A stretch of 52,554 nucleotides of DNA, taken from the NCBI RefSeq assembly GCF_003053565.1, contig NZ_QAXS01000024.1:1-52554 (forward strand), in the 5' to 3' direction. The notes beneath the pieces were generated by a model, which saw only the letters and a program-made list of their open reading frames with translations, searched no databases and was not told the origin of the DNA. Below are positions 15,410-24,053 of this stretch, piece after piece (positions within the stretch are counted from its first letter, which is position 1; every line of letters begins with the position of its first letter). The translations under genes were made by a program, and so were the position numbers. This DNA is from Halanaerobium saccharolyticum (GTDB lineage: Bacteria; Bacillota; Halanaerobiia; Halanaerobiales; Halanaerobiaceae).

Positions 15410-16324
15410 TCACCTTAAACCGGGTATAATTAGATCCTGACCCTGATAGATTAAATTTCTATTTTCAATTCCGTTCGCCTTCATAATTCCTTCAACAGTA
15501 GTCGAAAACTTTTGGGCAATTGAGTAGAGATAATCTCCCTGCTCGACCCGATAGATTAAATTTCCTCCTATTCTCCGCAGGGGAATGATCCGACCCATCT
15601 CAACTTTATCTATAATCTCTTCCTGCTGCAGATAATCAATTAAAATCTCATCCAGCCGGCCAGCATTTTCAACCTCTTCTGCCTCTTTAAACTCTTCAAA
15701 ACCGTCTCCTCCAGCAGCCAGCGAATCATTGGTGCCAATTAAATAGTATTCTTCACCTCGAATGAGCTTTGAATTCACTTCAGCCCTTACAATATCATTT
15801 TCAAAATTTGAATTCCAGCCAAAAATAATTCTGCCTCCGCTCAGCTGAGGAAAAAAGCCGGCTGTCTCAGGATACTTAGAAACTGCATGCTGCAGACTTT
15901 TAAGCAGGGCTGAGCCCTTAATTTTTTTAACAATTACTTCATCTTTGGCCGGAATACTTTCCTTAACATCCCTGACACTGATTAAACCTTTATCAATTGA
16001 CCTGCTGATAGTCCTGCTGTTGATAAATGCCAGCTCGGCATTAACTTCAGCTAAAATTGCATCGGTAATTAAATTTCCGAGATTACTCTCACTACTTCTA
16101 ATCTGATCTTCGCTGCCGTTTAAAAAAACTACAGTACTGCCGACTATCATATCTTTTTCTAATTCACTCTTTTTTTCAATTTCATTTTTAAGCTCCATTA
16201 TCTGCTCATCATCTTCTAAATTTATTGACTTGCCGTTTAACTCGATACTCGGGTCATCTTCTGCCAGAAGCAGTGGTGACCAAAAAATTAAAAAAACTGC
16301 CAAAAACAATGTCGCTCTCCGCAT
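15410..16324 (-). CDS. Exported 5'-nucleotidase C-terminal domain protein with LysM
   Basis: 304 residues from the ATG at 16324 (AAGGGG 10 bases upstream). Residues 1-22 form a signal peptide ending SPLLLA. The main domain (about 70-230) matches the C-terminal substrate-binding domain of 5'-nucleotidases (ESNLGNLITDAILAE, GSALLKSL, SGGRIIFGWN, YYLIGTNDSLAAGGDGF), but the N-terminal metallophosphatase domain with its metal ligands is absent. A C-terminal LysM (YRVEQGDYLYSIAQKF to GQDLIIP, about 260-303) should hold it to peptidoglycan. Without the catalytic domain it probably binds rather than cleaves nucleotides. It heads the operon of the two-component system, so a ligand-sensing role is possible. 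Confidence 0.83.
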   Translation of the reverse strand: MRRATLFLAVFLIFWSPLLLAEDDPSIELNGKSINLEDDEQIMELKNEIEKKSELEKDMIVGSTVVFLNGSEDQIRSSESNLGNLITDAILAEVNAELAFINSRTISRSIDKGLISVRDVKESIPAKDEVIVKKIKGSALLKSLQHAVSKYPETAGFFPQLSGGRIIFGWNSNFENDIVRAEVNSKLIRGEEYYLIGTNDSLAAGGDGFEEFKEAEEVENAGRLDEILIDYLQQEEIIDKVEMGRIIPLRRIGGNLIYRVEQGDYLYSIAQKFSTTVEGIMKANGIENRNLIYQGQDLIIPGLR

Positions 16325-16405
16325 AACTATCAGTCCCCTTTTTTCACTCATTTCAATTATAATACTATATTATTTGCCCTCTTTAGTCAATTTGATTGTG
16401 GGTGT

Positions 16406-16433
16406 TTGCTTCACAGTCTGAAGTTTCTATAAA
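16406..16433 (+). promoter_or_regulatory. Predicted promoter for the small acidic exported protein
   Basis: TTGCTT (16406-16411), a 16-base spacer and TATAAA (16428-16433), in the 242-base gap before the start at 16594. This implies a leader of about 150 bases; no known riboswitch was recognised in it. Confidence 0.4.
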
Positions 16434-16593
16434 ATATCTTAAAGCTTAAATAATAATTCAAACTATGCTCATACTTTCATTAAAAACTACTGCTATCATA
16501 TTAGTTGCAAGAGGTGATCGAAAGAAAAAAGTTCTCCCCTTGTCAAATCACTCATTTAAAAATTATTATCAAAAAAAGAAAGGATGATTAGCT

Positions 16594-16947
16594 ATGAAAA
16601 ACAGAAGCAAGATATTAACTTTTGGCCTAATAGTACTGATTATTTTTACAGGTGTGATCTATGCTCAAAATCAAAAGAGTGCTGAGGATCCCAATGACAA
16701 ATTTGAGATTACTGAAAAGAAAGAGGAAAGTTCTGATTTAGAAAAGAGTGAGCAGCCCGAAGAAGAAGTTAAGACTGAAAGTGATGTCAGCACAGAGTTG
16801 ACTGAAGAGAACACTGTTCAGGAAACCGAGGAACTTGACGGCAAAAGTCAAGACGCAGAGACTGAAGCAGAGACTGAATCTGCTGCCAAAGATACTGCTC
16901 CTGATAGTGCTGATCGAAATGCTGGAATGATTGAATTAAATAACTAA
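16594..16947 (+). CDS. Small acidic exported protein of unknown function
   Basis: 117 residues. Residues 1-25 are a signal peptide or anchor (SKILTFGLIVLIIFTGVIYA). The rest is low-complexity, dominated by Glu, Asp, Thr and Ser, with ETEAETES-like stretches and no predicted fold. A good ribosome site (AAAGGATG) precedes the ATG and a strong terminator follows, so it is a single-gene unit. Highly acidic exported proteins fit life in salt. Composition makes homology hard to judge; I do not recognise a family. Confidence 0.65.
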   Translation: MKNRSKILTFGLIVLIIFTGVIYAQNQKSAEDPNDKFEITEKKEESSDLEKSEQPEEEVKTESDVSTELTEENTVQETEELDGKSQDAETEAETESAAKDTAPDSADRNAGMIELNN

Positions 16948-16986
16948 AATAAATTTTTCCATATAACTACTCCTATCCTATCTAAT

Positions 16987-17021
16987 GACCCTGCCTTAAG
17001 TTTAAGGTGGGGTCTTTTTTT
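16987..17021 (+). terminator. Rho-independent terminator, plus strand
   Basis: A 12-bp stem with two G-T pairs (GACCCTGCCTTA at 16987-16998, TAAGGTGGGGTC at 17003-17014) and a 4-base loop, followed by seven Ts. It ends the acidic-protein transcript. Confidence 0.88.
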
Positions 17022-17026
17022 GCATT

Positions 17027-17056
17027 GAAAAAAGACAGCCACATAATGCAGCTGCC
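17027..17056 (-). terminator. Rho-independent terminator of ahpC, minus strand
   Basis: On the minus strand GGCAGC (17051-17056) pairs with GCTGTC (17034-17039), followed by TTTTTTC. It lies about 80 bases past the ahpC stop. Confidence 0.65.
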
Positions 17057-17138
17057 TTCTCCTTAATTAATGTTTAGCATTTAGCTCTAAAATTTATCTT
17101 AACTGAATAATTTCAGCAAAGTTTTTTTCTCGACCTGC

Positions 17139-17702
17139 TTAAATCTTACCGACAAGGTTTAGACCTGGCTTTAAGGTTTTGCTTCCTTCCTGCCATTTGG
17201 CCGGGCAGACTTCCTCGGGGTTATTGCGCACATACTGAGCAGCTTTAATTTTGCTCACAATTGCACTCGCATCACGGCCCAGGTTGCCGGCATTAATCTC
17301 TATTCCCTGCACAACTCCATCGGGGTCGATGATAAAGGTGGCGCGGTCTGCAAGTCCCTCTTCTTCGATTAAAACATTGAAGTTTTTAGATAGAGTGTGA
17401 GAAGGATCTCCGACCATCACAAATTCGATATCAGAAATTGTGGGGGAATTATCGTGCCAGGCTTTATGGGTATAGTGAGTATCTGTGGAAACAGAATAAA
17501 CCTCAACTCCCAGCTCCTTTAAGTTATCATATTCACTCTGTAAATCACTTAATTCAGTCGGGCAGACAAAGGTAAAGTCAGCCGGATAAAAGACAACAAC
17601 ACTCCACTGGCCCTTTAAATCCTCATGGGTAACCTCCAGAAACTCTCCGTTCTGATAGGCATCTGCCTTAAATGGTAATACTTCTTTTCCTACTAATGAC
17701 AT
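17139..17702 (-). CDS. ahpC: Peroxiredoxin AhpC
   Basis: 187 residues from the ATG at 17702, 8 bases after AGGAGG (17711-17716); this matches the usual AhpC length exactly. Typical 2-Cys peroxiredoxin: peroxidatic cysteine C47 in [13 protein letters not shown], resolving cysteine near 166 in EEVCPAKW, and the C-terminal tail ending LVGKI. It reduces H2O2, alkyl hydroperoxides and peroxynitrite in the cytoplasm. The reductase AhpF is not beside it, so its electron donor must be elsewhere. A downstream terminator and no upstream partner suggest a single-gene transcript. No clear PerR box was seen. Confidence 0.95.
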   Translation of the reverse strand: MSLVGKEVLPFKADAYQNGEFLEVTHEDLKGQWSVVVFYPADFTFVCPTELSDLQSEYDNLKELGVEVYSVSTDTHYTHKAWHDNSPTISDIEFVMVGDPSHTLSKNFNVLIEEEGLADRATFIIDPDGVVQGIEINAGNLGRDASAIVSKIKAAQYVRNNPEEVCPAKWQEGSKTLKPGLNLVGKI

Positions 17703-17846
17703 AATATGTACCTCCTGTATAGTTTGATTCAATTCATCTGATTGATATTAATAATTGTTACTGATTAATATTATGCCATATCAGAGTGAATATGTCAAGT
17801 TATTTTTGTGACGTTGTTGGATTTTTTTTATTTCTGAAAAAATTAA

Positions 17847-17868
17847 AACCACCTGGTTAGAGGTGGTT
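17847..17868 (-). terminator. Rho-independent terminator, minus strand
   Basis: AACCACCT (17847-17854) and AGGTGGTT (17861-17868) form an 8-bp stem with a 6-base loop; the minus strand continues TTAATTTTTT. It ends the AAA/PD-(D/E)XK gene. Confidence 0.8.
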
Positions 17869-17908
17869 TAATGATAAAAGATAATTATTTTGTCTCAGCT
17901 CTTCAAAA

Positions 17909-19612
17909 TCAGAAATGCTTCTGCTCAACTTTTTCATCACTGTCACCACTTTTAACTTCTACTTCTTTACCGGAAAAGACAACAGCCAATTTTAAAATAT
18001 CATTAATCCCCAGAGAATTAAGTTCAGCCTGGTAATTCTTTTCCTCAATCTGCTGCAGAGCCGAATCGAGTGCTTCTTTTTTTGATTCACTGCTAAATTG
18101 ACTTATCTTTTTAAATTCAATAATGATACCCAGCTTATTTTTATCATCAGGAATAATCATTATATCATAGCGTCCATAACCACTTTCGCGATTGGATTTC
18201 ACCTGATAATTATCTCTTAAGTTAAGTAATAGTCCCAGCACAAAGGCATGATAAACCTTTTCTGCTTCACTACCTGAGGTATCAAAATAGCTCAAACTGT
18301 TTATGGTAAATTCCCTAAATATTTGAGCAAAGCTTTCTACATCACCTTCTGTTAAAGCATTTAGCATTAATGAGAGCTTCTGACTACCAATATTTTCTTC
18401 CAACCAGTCCAAAAATATTTCTTCATAAATGTATTTTATTTCCTGATTGGGAATTTCAAGTTCAGCAAAAAGTCTTCCTCTTTCTCTCCTACTGCTAACT
18501 ATACTGAGGTAACCACTAAATAGCAAAAAACTCCAGATTGAACTGCTTTTACTTTCGATTTCTGCAAAAACTATATTCTCATCAATCTTCTTTTCTATAC
18601 TCTGGTTTTGAATTAAAAGTTCCAGGCTGCTTTTTAAATCTTCATTGCCCTTAAGCAGCAGTTCTCTAATTAATTCATTGCCGCTGCTGTTGACCCAGTA
18701 AGGTTTTATTTCTCCCTGGTAATAAAGGCAGTTGATAATTGACCAGGGATTATAGATAGTCTGGCCTCCATAATTATAGCCATTATACCAGTTTTTTATT
18801 TCTTTCAATTTATATTCCAGATCATATTCTTTAAAAACTGCTTCCACTTCCTGAGGCAGAAGTCCAAAAAACTGATTATATTTTTCTGTGAAAATATCAT
18901 TAACTACCAGATTGTTTAGACCTGAGAAAATACTTTCTTTAGCAACTCTTAAAATTCCAGTTAGAACTGATTTATGGAGGCTTGCATTATCCTTAAGACC
19001 ATTTTCTAAGAACAGACGCATAAAATTTACTACCTCAGGATAGTAATCATTGAGATAACCTGATTGAATTGGCTGATCATATTCATCAATTAAAACTATT
19101 ACTTTTTGATCATGATAGCGCTCCAAATACTCAGTCAACCGGAGCAAAGCTTTTTGATAGTGAACTTTTTCAGCTTCTAGATTTATAATTTCCCGATAGA
19201 CTTTCTCTTCTGCTTCAGTTAAAATGCCTTCTTTCAGCAGATAATCATGTCTTTGATACTCAGCTGCGATAATATCTTCTATATTTTTAAGTGAATCCTC
19301 CCATGTGAGATCCTTAAGGCCTTTAAATGTCAGATAAATGAGTGGATACTTTGCAAATTCCTGCAGGTATTTTTCGTTTTCCGCTGCTATTTTGAGATTT
19401 TGATATAATGACCAGTCTGCTTCTGAAATTGAGAAATAATAGCGGAGCATTGAAATATTTAAGGTTTTACCGAAACGACGCGGACGAGGCAGCAGTATTA
19501 CCTGTGCATCCTCGTTAATTATTTCTTTGATAAACAATGATTTATCAATAAAATAATAGTCATTTTTCCTTATTTCTTTAAAATCACTGATTCCCAGCGG
19601 AAGTTTTTGCAT
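17909..19612 (-). CDS. AAA-ATPase-like/PD-(D/E)XK nuclease protein (DUF1703 type)
   Basis: 567 residues. The N-terminus (LPLGISDFKEIRKNDYYFID) and P-loop ILLPRPRRFGKTLNISML (about 38-56) are the standard AAA-ATPase-like opening, with Walker B VIVLIDEYDQPI near 175. The C-terminal nuclease core is intact: GRYDIMIIP followed by LGIIIEFKK (about 500-525), giving the D...ExK catalytic set. Compare the relative at 7444, where these residues are lost. Members occur in many copies in anaerobes; a role in mobile DNA or defence is suspected, not proven. It has its own terminator. Confidence 0.87.
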   Translation of the reverse strand: MQKLPLGISDFKEIRKNDYYFIDKSLFIKEIINEDAQVILLPRPRRFGKTLNISMLRYYFSISEADWSLYQNLKIAAENEKYLQEFAKYPLIYLTFKGLKDLTWEDSLKNIEDIIAAEYQRHDYLLKEGILTEAEEKVYREIINLEAEKVHYQKALLRLTEYLERYHDQKVIVLIDEYDQPIQSGYLNDYYPEVVNFMRLFLENGLKDNASLHKSVLTGILRVAKESIFSGLNNLVVNDIFTEKYNQFFGLLPQEVEAVFKEYDLEYKLKEIKNWYNGYNYGGQTIYNPWSIINCLYYQGEIKPYWVNSSGNELIRELLLKGNEDLKSSLELLIQNQSIEKKIDENIVFAEIESKSSSIWSFLLFSGYLSIVSSRRERGRLFAELEIPNQEIKYIYEEIFLDWLEENIGSQKLSLMLNALTEGDVESFAQIFREFTINSLSYFDTSGSEAEKVYHAFVLGLLLNLRDNYQVKSNRESGYGRYDIMIIPDDKNKLGIIIEFKKISQFSSESKKEALDSALQQIEEKNYQAELNSLGINDILKLAVVFSGKEVEVKSGDSDEKVEQKHF

Positions 19613-19681
19613 TCAGGCCACCATCCTTTTTTCATTCTTTAGATTATTATATCACACTCATCTGAGTATATAAAAAAATCC

Positions 19682-19703
19682 CAGCATTTTAAATTAAATG
19701 CTG
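19682..19703 (-). terminator. Rho-independent terminator, minus strand
   Basis: CAGCATTT (19682-19689) pairs with AAATGCTG (19696-19703); the minus strand continues GGGATTTTTTTATA. It serves the small coiled-coil gene at 19829. Confidence 0.7.
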
Positions 19704-19828
19704 AGATTTAACTCTTTATTTAAAATCACACTTTTCTAGCTGGCAGATAAATCTAATTAAATAACTGTAACGATGAACATGTTCCTGTCAAGTAGACAGT
19801 AAAAATATTATAAAACTTTATAATTACT

Positions 19829-20104
19829 TTATCTAAAAACTTCACATCTCTTTACCTCAGTTTTAAGATAGTTAAAATACTCCTGCAGTTCTTTTTCCTC
19901 TTCAGCTGTTAATTCTTCATCGCTTATTTTTAGTGCTGCAGCTCTCATATTTCTCAGTTTCCACTCTACTTCAGTAAGTTTACTTTTTCTTCTCTTCACT
20001 TCAGATCTTTTATTTTCATCAATTTTAAGTTTAGACTTTACTTCTTCTTTTAATTTCTTTATTATCTTCACCAGCTCATGAACTTTTAGTTGCACTTTAA
20101 TCAT
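19829..20104 (-). CDS. Small lysine-rich coiled-coil protein, unknown
   Basis: About 91 residues, very rich in Lys and Glu, with long heptad-like helices (LVKIIKKLKEEVKSKLKI and ELTAEEEKELQEYF). No known family recognised. The start is unclear: GAGGA abuts the ATG at 20104 but is 9 bases before the in-frame GTG at 20095, which may be the true start. It has a terminator of its own and lies just beyond the left end of the IS110 element, so it may have been disturbed by that insertion. Confidence 0.5.
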   Translation of the reverse strand: MIKVQLKVHELVKIIKKLKEEVKSKLKIDENKRSEVKRRKSKLTEVEWKLRNMRAAALKISDEELTAEEEKELQEYFNYLKTEVKRCEVFR

Positions 20105-20179
20105 TCCTCGTATAATATACTTAGTGATATTGAAATATATCACCATTTAAATAAAACTTTGATTGTTTCCATTAATTTT

Positions 20180-20194
20180 AGATTTAGTCCCTGA
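20180..20194. repeat. 15-bp inverted repeat, left arm, in IS110 left end
   Basis: AGATTTAGTCCCTGA is perfectly complementary to 20411-20425. TATAAT follows immediately at 20195-20200. Confidence 0.85.
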
Positions 20195-20200
20195 TATAAT

Positions 20201-20440
20201 GATATTTAAAGATATCCAGGATAGATTTAAATCACTCCTGTAGCATGTATTTACATGACTACTTAAATAGTTTGATCCCCTGAGGCTGACATGAACTCCT
20301 AACCCGTATGTTGTGTCCCATCTGTTTTCTGCTGCTTTAGCAGGCAGCTGCCTCTGTACTCAAAACTTACTGGTGAACACTAATGGCGAGGCTGCCCATC
20401 TCTCAGTTTTTCAGGGACTAAATCTGGTTATCTTTTTTAG
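20201..20440 (+). ncRNA. Candidate IS110 bridge RNA
   Basis: IS110-group elements are known to carry a bridge RNA in the non-coding DNA upstream of the recombinase; it pairs with target and donor DNA through two loops. Here about 250 bases without a reading frame follow TATAAT (20195-20200) and contain short hairpins, such as CTGC-TTTA-GCAG near 20330. GAGGCTG occurs twice (near 20282 and 20389). Exact ends and loops cannot be assigned by eye. Confidence 0.5.
20411..20425. repeat. 15-bp inverted repeat, right arm
   Basis: TCAGGGACTAAATCT pairs with 20180-20194 across 216 bases, ending 28 bases before the transposase ribosome site. Confidence 0.85.
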
Positions 20441-20458
20441 ACTCCCAAACCAAAGGAG

Positions 20459-21701
20459 GTGATTCATATTAATAAAATGATTGTCGGTATTGATGTTGCC
20501 AAAGACTCTCTTGTAGCTTGTGCAATGGATGATCAGGGAGAAGATGTTTTCTACTCCTATTCAGTTGAAAACAACAGACCAGGTTGTTTAAAACTAATTA
20601 ATCTAATTGCTGATAATGCCAACCTGCTCCAACCAGATATTATTAAAGTTGGCATGGAAGCTACCAATGTTTACTGGGAACACTGCTACCGACTCATTAA
20701 AAACCATGAAAAGTTAAATTCCAATTTCAAACTCCAATTATACACAGTCAATCCTAAAGTAGTTAGCAATTTCAAAAAATCATATACAGATTTACCTAAA
20801 AATGATAGTGTTGATGCCTGGGTAATAGCTGATAGAATACGCTTTGGAAGAGTTGAAAGTTCATCCTCTCCTGAAGCACTCTACAGGGCTTTAAGACAGA
20901 TTACCCGTCACAAATTCAAGCTTGCTCAGCAAATTAAAGCTGAAAAAACTAGAGCTTTAAATCTGGTCTTCCTTAAGTTTTCAGATTTCACGCAAAAGTC
21001 TCCATTTGGTACTTTTACTAAAGCCTCTATGGCTTTACTGGAAAACTATACACTTAGGGAAATAGTTAATACTGATGTCCATGAGTTGGCTGAATTTCTC
21101 CATCAAAACAGCAATAACAGATTAGGTGGCTCTACTCCAATTGAAAAAATAACCACTGCACTCAAAAAAGCTACTCGAAATTCATACCGTTTAAAACCCG
21201 AAATAGATCAGGCAATCACCCAGACACTTTCTATGACATTTGATAACATTAGATTTTATCAGAGTCAAAATAAAAGACTTAAAAGAGTTCTATAAAAGAC
21301 AGCTAAAAACAATACCCCAGACTTTAATTACAGTAAATGGAATTGGTCCAGTTCTAACTGCTGGAATAATCTCTGAAATTGGTGATATCCATCGTTTTGA
21401 TAAAGAAACTAATCTCGCCTCATATGCCGGTCTTACCTGGACCGAGCATCAATCCGGCTCTTTTACTGCTGAAGAAACTCATTTAACTAAAAAGGGTAAT
21501 AAGTATCTTAGATATTACCTGGTAGAAGCTGCTAATTCATTGAGAGTACACAATGATAGGTACAAAAGCTACTACTACAAAAAGTATAATGAAGTTCCAA
21601 AGCACAAGCACAAAAGAGCCCTCGTGCTTACAGCACGTAAATTTGTCCGCCTCGTTTTTGCTCTGCTAAGCAAAGGCGAAATATATCAACCACGGAGGTA
21701 G
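20459..21701 (+). pseudogene. IS110-family transposase, split by a one-base frameshift
   Basis: The first part (20459-21295, 278 residues) is the DEDD RuvC-like domain: IVGIDVAKDS, the glutamate in GMEATNVYWEH and NDSVDAWVIADR. The second (21240-21701) is the transposase_20 domain with VNGIGPVLTAGIISEIGDI, FASYAGL-like ASYAGLTWTEHQSG and the conserved KKGNKYLRYYL. Removing one A from the AAAA run near 21283 joins KRLK to EFYKRQ and restores about 413 residues. The shift is +1, not the -1 slippage typical of IS elements. The start is uncertain: AGGAGG (20454-20459) best suits an ATT codon at 20468; the first ATG is at 20477. Confidence 0.88.
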
Positions 21702-21910
21702 ATAATTATTGCAAATTAGTCTGTTTACTTTATTTTCTATCAGATCTATTATTTAGTCATGGGCTGAATTGGTAAAAATTACTATTCAGGCTAGGCAGAT
21801 AAATCTATGCCTAATTTAACTATTTTCAACCAAATAAATTAAATTATTTTCTTTTTTCTTCTTGACATCTTACCGTATTACTAATTACTATACTTTAACT
21901 TTTAATCTAT
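21702..21910. other. Intergenic, probable right end of the IS110 element
   Basis: AT-rich and non-coding. TAGGCA and TGCCTA (about 21792-21813) form a small hairpin around GATAAATC. The 13-mer GGCAGATAAATCT (21794-21806) also occurs at 19742-19754, left of the element, but the flanks differ, so it is not claimed as a target duplication. Confidence 0.35.
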
Positions 21911-22336
21911 CTAAACCTGCTCATCTAAAATATGCTCTTCTTTCTTATCTTCAGCATAGATAAAGCGATCTGAACCGGAGGCAGTCATCTTAAGGCTAAC
22001 CTTACCGATCCCGAATTCTTCGTTAACCTGCTGCTGAATAGCAGCCTGAATCTCTGTTAGATTATATTCTCCCGGATCTATCTTTACAGCTTTATTGCGG
22101 TCATTGTGATTAATAAAAAAGATATTATTGCTGTTATTGATCTTGATCGGTCTTTTAACCGCATCATTAGCTGCAAAGTCTTCTAAATCATAAGTGATTT
22201 TTTCTGGCTGCTGTGATTTGGTAAATCTGTCACCTTTTTTTGGTTGAGTTTCAGTTTTTTCTGACTGGTTAAGTTTCTGGACAAGGAGATTTTTAATTTG
22301 GGTTAGGACAGAGTTGGTTTTTTCTACAGCAGACAT
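21911..22336 (-). CDS. Uncharacterised protein, possibly flagellum-associated
   Basis: 141 residues. The first about 55 are polar and flexible. The second half (VKIDPGEYNLTEIQAAIQQQ, then SLKMTASGSDRFIYAEDK) resembles the short alpha/beta unit seen in flagellin and FliD hook-IN motifs, where a strand-helix-strand holds a GxYxxxExxxAI pattern. AAGGAGTG precedes the ATG well. It lies at the downstream edge of the sugar-nucleotide and flagellar region, which fits a surface or filament role, but this is inference from weak similarity. Confidence 0.55.
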   Translation of the reverse strand: MSAVEKTNSVLTQIKNLLVQKLNQSEKTETQPKKGDRFTKSQQPEKITYDLEDFAANDAVKRPIKINNSNNIFFINHNDRNKAVKIDPGEYNLTEIQAAIQQQVNEEFGIGKVSLKMTASGSDRFIYAEDKKEEHILDEQV

Positions 22337-22398
22337 TTTTGGTCACTCCTTTGATTTGATTTATAATAGTTCAAATAAATATTGACCACCTATTTAAA

Positions 22399-23436
22399 TT
22401 AATTTTTGCTCATATACCATTTAACCGTCTTGCTGATTCCTTCCTGAAGTTTAATAGTAGGTTCCCAACCTATTTCATTTTTTATTTTGCTGGGATCAAT
22501 AGCATATCTTTTATCATGACCCGGTCTATCTTTAACAAAAGTAATTAAATCTTCATTTATATTATCAAAATCAGTATTGAAAGCTTTTTTATACTCATCA
22601 TTTTCTTTTAATAAATTTCTTATTTCTTTAATTAATGTTTTTACAATCATAATATTAGTTTCTTCATTATGTCCACCAATATTATAAACTTCTCCAGGTT
22701 TCCCTTTTTCTAAAACCATATCTATAGCTTTACAGTGATCTTTTACATATAACCAATCTCTAACATTTAGACCATCACCATAAACAGGTAATTCTTCTCC
22801 ATTTAGAATCTTATTGATCATTAAAGGAATAAGTTTTTCTGGAAATTGATAGGGTCCATAATTATTAGAACATCTTGTGATTAAAGTAGGTAAATTATGA
22901 GTTTCATTATAAGAACGGACTAACATATCCGCACTGGCTTTAGAAGCTGAATAAGGGCTATTAGGTTGAATATTAGTTTCTTCAGTAAAATATCCTTCTT
23001 TACCTAAAGAACCATAAACTTCATCAGTTGAAACCTGCAGAAATTTGACATTATCTTTATATTTCCTTTCTCCAAGTTCCCATTTATCTTTAGCTATATT
23101 TAATAAATTCTGAACTCCTAAAACATTGGTCTTTAAAAAAATTTCAGCATCTTCTATTGAACGATCAACATGAGATTCTGCAGCAAAATTTACTATATAA
23201 TTAATATCCCACTGATCAAAAATATATTCTACGAGCTCAGTGTTAGTTATATCGCCTTTTATAAAGAAAAGCTTATCAAGATTGTTATTAATATCTTCTT
23301 CTAAATTTTCCCAATTACCGGCATAAGTCAATTTATCAAGACATATAATTTTAACATCTTGATATTCTTCTAATAGATATTTAATAAAATTGCTACCAAT
23401 AAAGCCGGCACCACCGGTCACTAAATATGTTTTCAT
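22399..23436 (-). CDS. rfbB: dTDP-glucose 4,6-dehydratase
   Basis: 345 residues from the ATG at 23436 (GAGGTG 6 bases upstream). Extended short-chain dehydrogenase: NAD-binding TGGAGFIGSNF at the start, FAAESHVDRSI, STDEVYGSLG and YSASKASADMLVRSY with the catalytic Tyr-x-x-x-Lys. It turns dTDP-glucose into dTDP-4-keto-6-deoxyglucose, the branch point for deoxy and amino sugars. rfbC and rfbD are not present, so rhamnose is not the local product; the aminotransferase at 24054 should use the keto-sugar. Confidence 0.95.
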   Translation of the reverse strand: MKTYLVTGGAGFIGSNFIKYLLEEYQDVKIICLDKLTYAGNWENLEEDINNNLDKLFFIKGDITNTELVEYIFDQWDINYIVNFAAESHVDRSIEDAEIFLKTNVLGVQNLLNIAKDKWELGERKYKDNVKFLQVSTDEVYGSLGKEGYFTEETNIQPNSPYSASKASADMLVRSYNETHNLPTLITRCSNNYGPYQFPEKLIPLMINKILNGEELPVYGDGLNVRDWLYVKDHCKAIDMVLEKGKPGEVYNIGGHNEETNIMIVKTLIKEIRNLLKENDEYKKAFNTDFDNINEDLITFVKDRPGHDKRYAIDPSKIKNEIGWEPTIKLQEGISKTVKWYMSKN

Positions 23437-23454
23437 GTTTATCACCTCTTTATT

Positions 23455-24027
23455 TTATTTTTCTAATAGTTCCTGGTGACAACCTTGTAATTTATCTAGA
23501 TATTCAATAATTTCAACTTCTAGCAAATCAGCAAAATCATTATATTCTTCTTGATTTAAAGAAATCATTGCTCTATTTAAAGCCATATTAAATTTATTTA
23601 GTAATTTATTTACCTCATCAACGTCATTATTTTTTTCTTTTAAATCAACAATGCTGTTTAAAATATTTAAATACCATTCTAATCCATCAACTGCCAGGTT
23701 AAATAACTGTGATGCCTCATCATAATCTTTTTTTCTAAATAGCTGAGCACTTTCTTTTAGAGCTGTCTTTAATTTAGGTAAATAATTTTCTGCTTCTTTG
23801 ACAGTTTCATTAATTAACTTATTTATTTTTTGAGTTTCAAAATAAATTTCTTCAAATCTTTCTAAATCAAGTTCAGCTTCTCGAAAATATTTTAAAGAAA
23901 ATTCTACATCATCAAGATAAATAGTTTTAATAATCTCATTATCTAGTTTAGACTCAATTGTATTTAAAATATCATCTTTATTACTACTATCCAGTTCAAT
24001 TTTTACATTATTAAAGTATATAAGCAT
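23455..24027 (-). CDS. Uncharacterised helical protein in the sugar cluster
   Basis: 190 residues, acidic, almost wholly helical, with no signal peptide or membrane span. A short N-terminal beta region (MLIYFNNVKIEL) precedes long amphipathic helices. No family recognised. It lies between rfbB and the aminotransferase gene in the same orientation with small gaps and a good ribosome site (AAAGGAG), so it is part of the operon. Its composition does not suggest a sugar enzyme; it may be an adaptor or chaperone for the modified protein, which is speculation. Confidence 0.6.
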   Translation of the reverse strand: MLIYFNNVKIELDSSNKDDILNTIESKLDNEIIKTIYLDDVEFSLKYFREAELDLERFEEIYFETQKINKLINETVKEAENYLPKLKTALKESAQLFRKKDYDEASQLFNLAVDGLEWYLNILNSIVDLKEKNNDVDEVNKLLNKFNMALNRAMISLNQEEYNDFADLLEVEIIEYLDKLQGCHQELLEK

Positions 24028-24053
24028 ATAATACTCCTTTGTGAGACTTAAAA

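Larger units (their letters stand above)
20180..21701 (+). mobile_element. IS110-family insertion sequence
   Basis: The element comprises a long non-coding left part (from about 20180) and a frameshifted DEDD transposase gene. IS110 elements lack terminal inverted repeats, so outer limits cannot be fixed from sequence alone; the left limit is set at the 15-bp inverted repeat and the right at the stop codon, with the true right end probably somewhat beyond 21701. No target duplication was found. Confidence 0.75.

Noticed and set aside
17720-17790. PerR or Fur box upstream of ahpC
   Set aside because: The AT-rich inverted pieces match the consensus too poorly to support a site.
20459-21701. 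Programmed frameshifting in the IS110 transposase
   Set aside because: The shift needed is +1 within AAAA, not the -1 slippage used by IS elements, and IS110 transposases are normally one continuous frame.
19742-21806. 13-bp direct repeat GGCAGATAAATCT on both sides of the IS110 element, as a possible target duplication
   Set aside because: The copies lie far from the likely element ends, flanks do not match, and IS110 elements do not usually make long duplications.
21860-21900. TTGACA with a TACTAT box on the plus strand
   Set aside because: No plus-strand gene follows; the next gene is on the minus strand and ends there.
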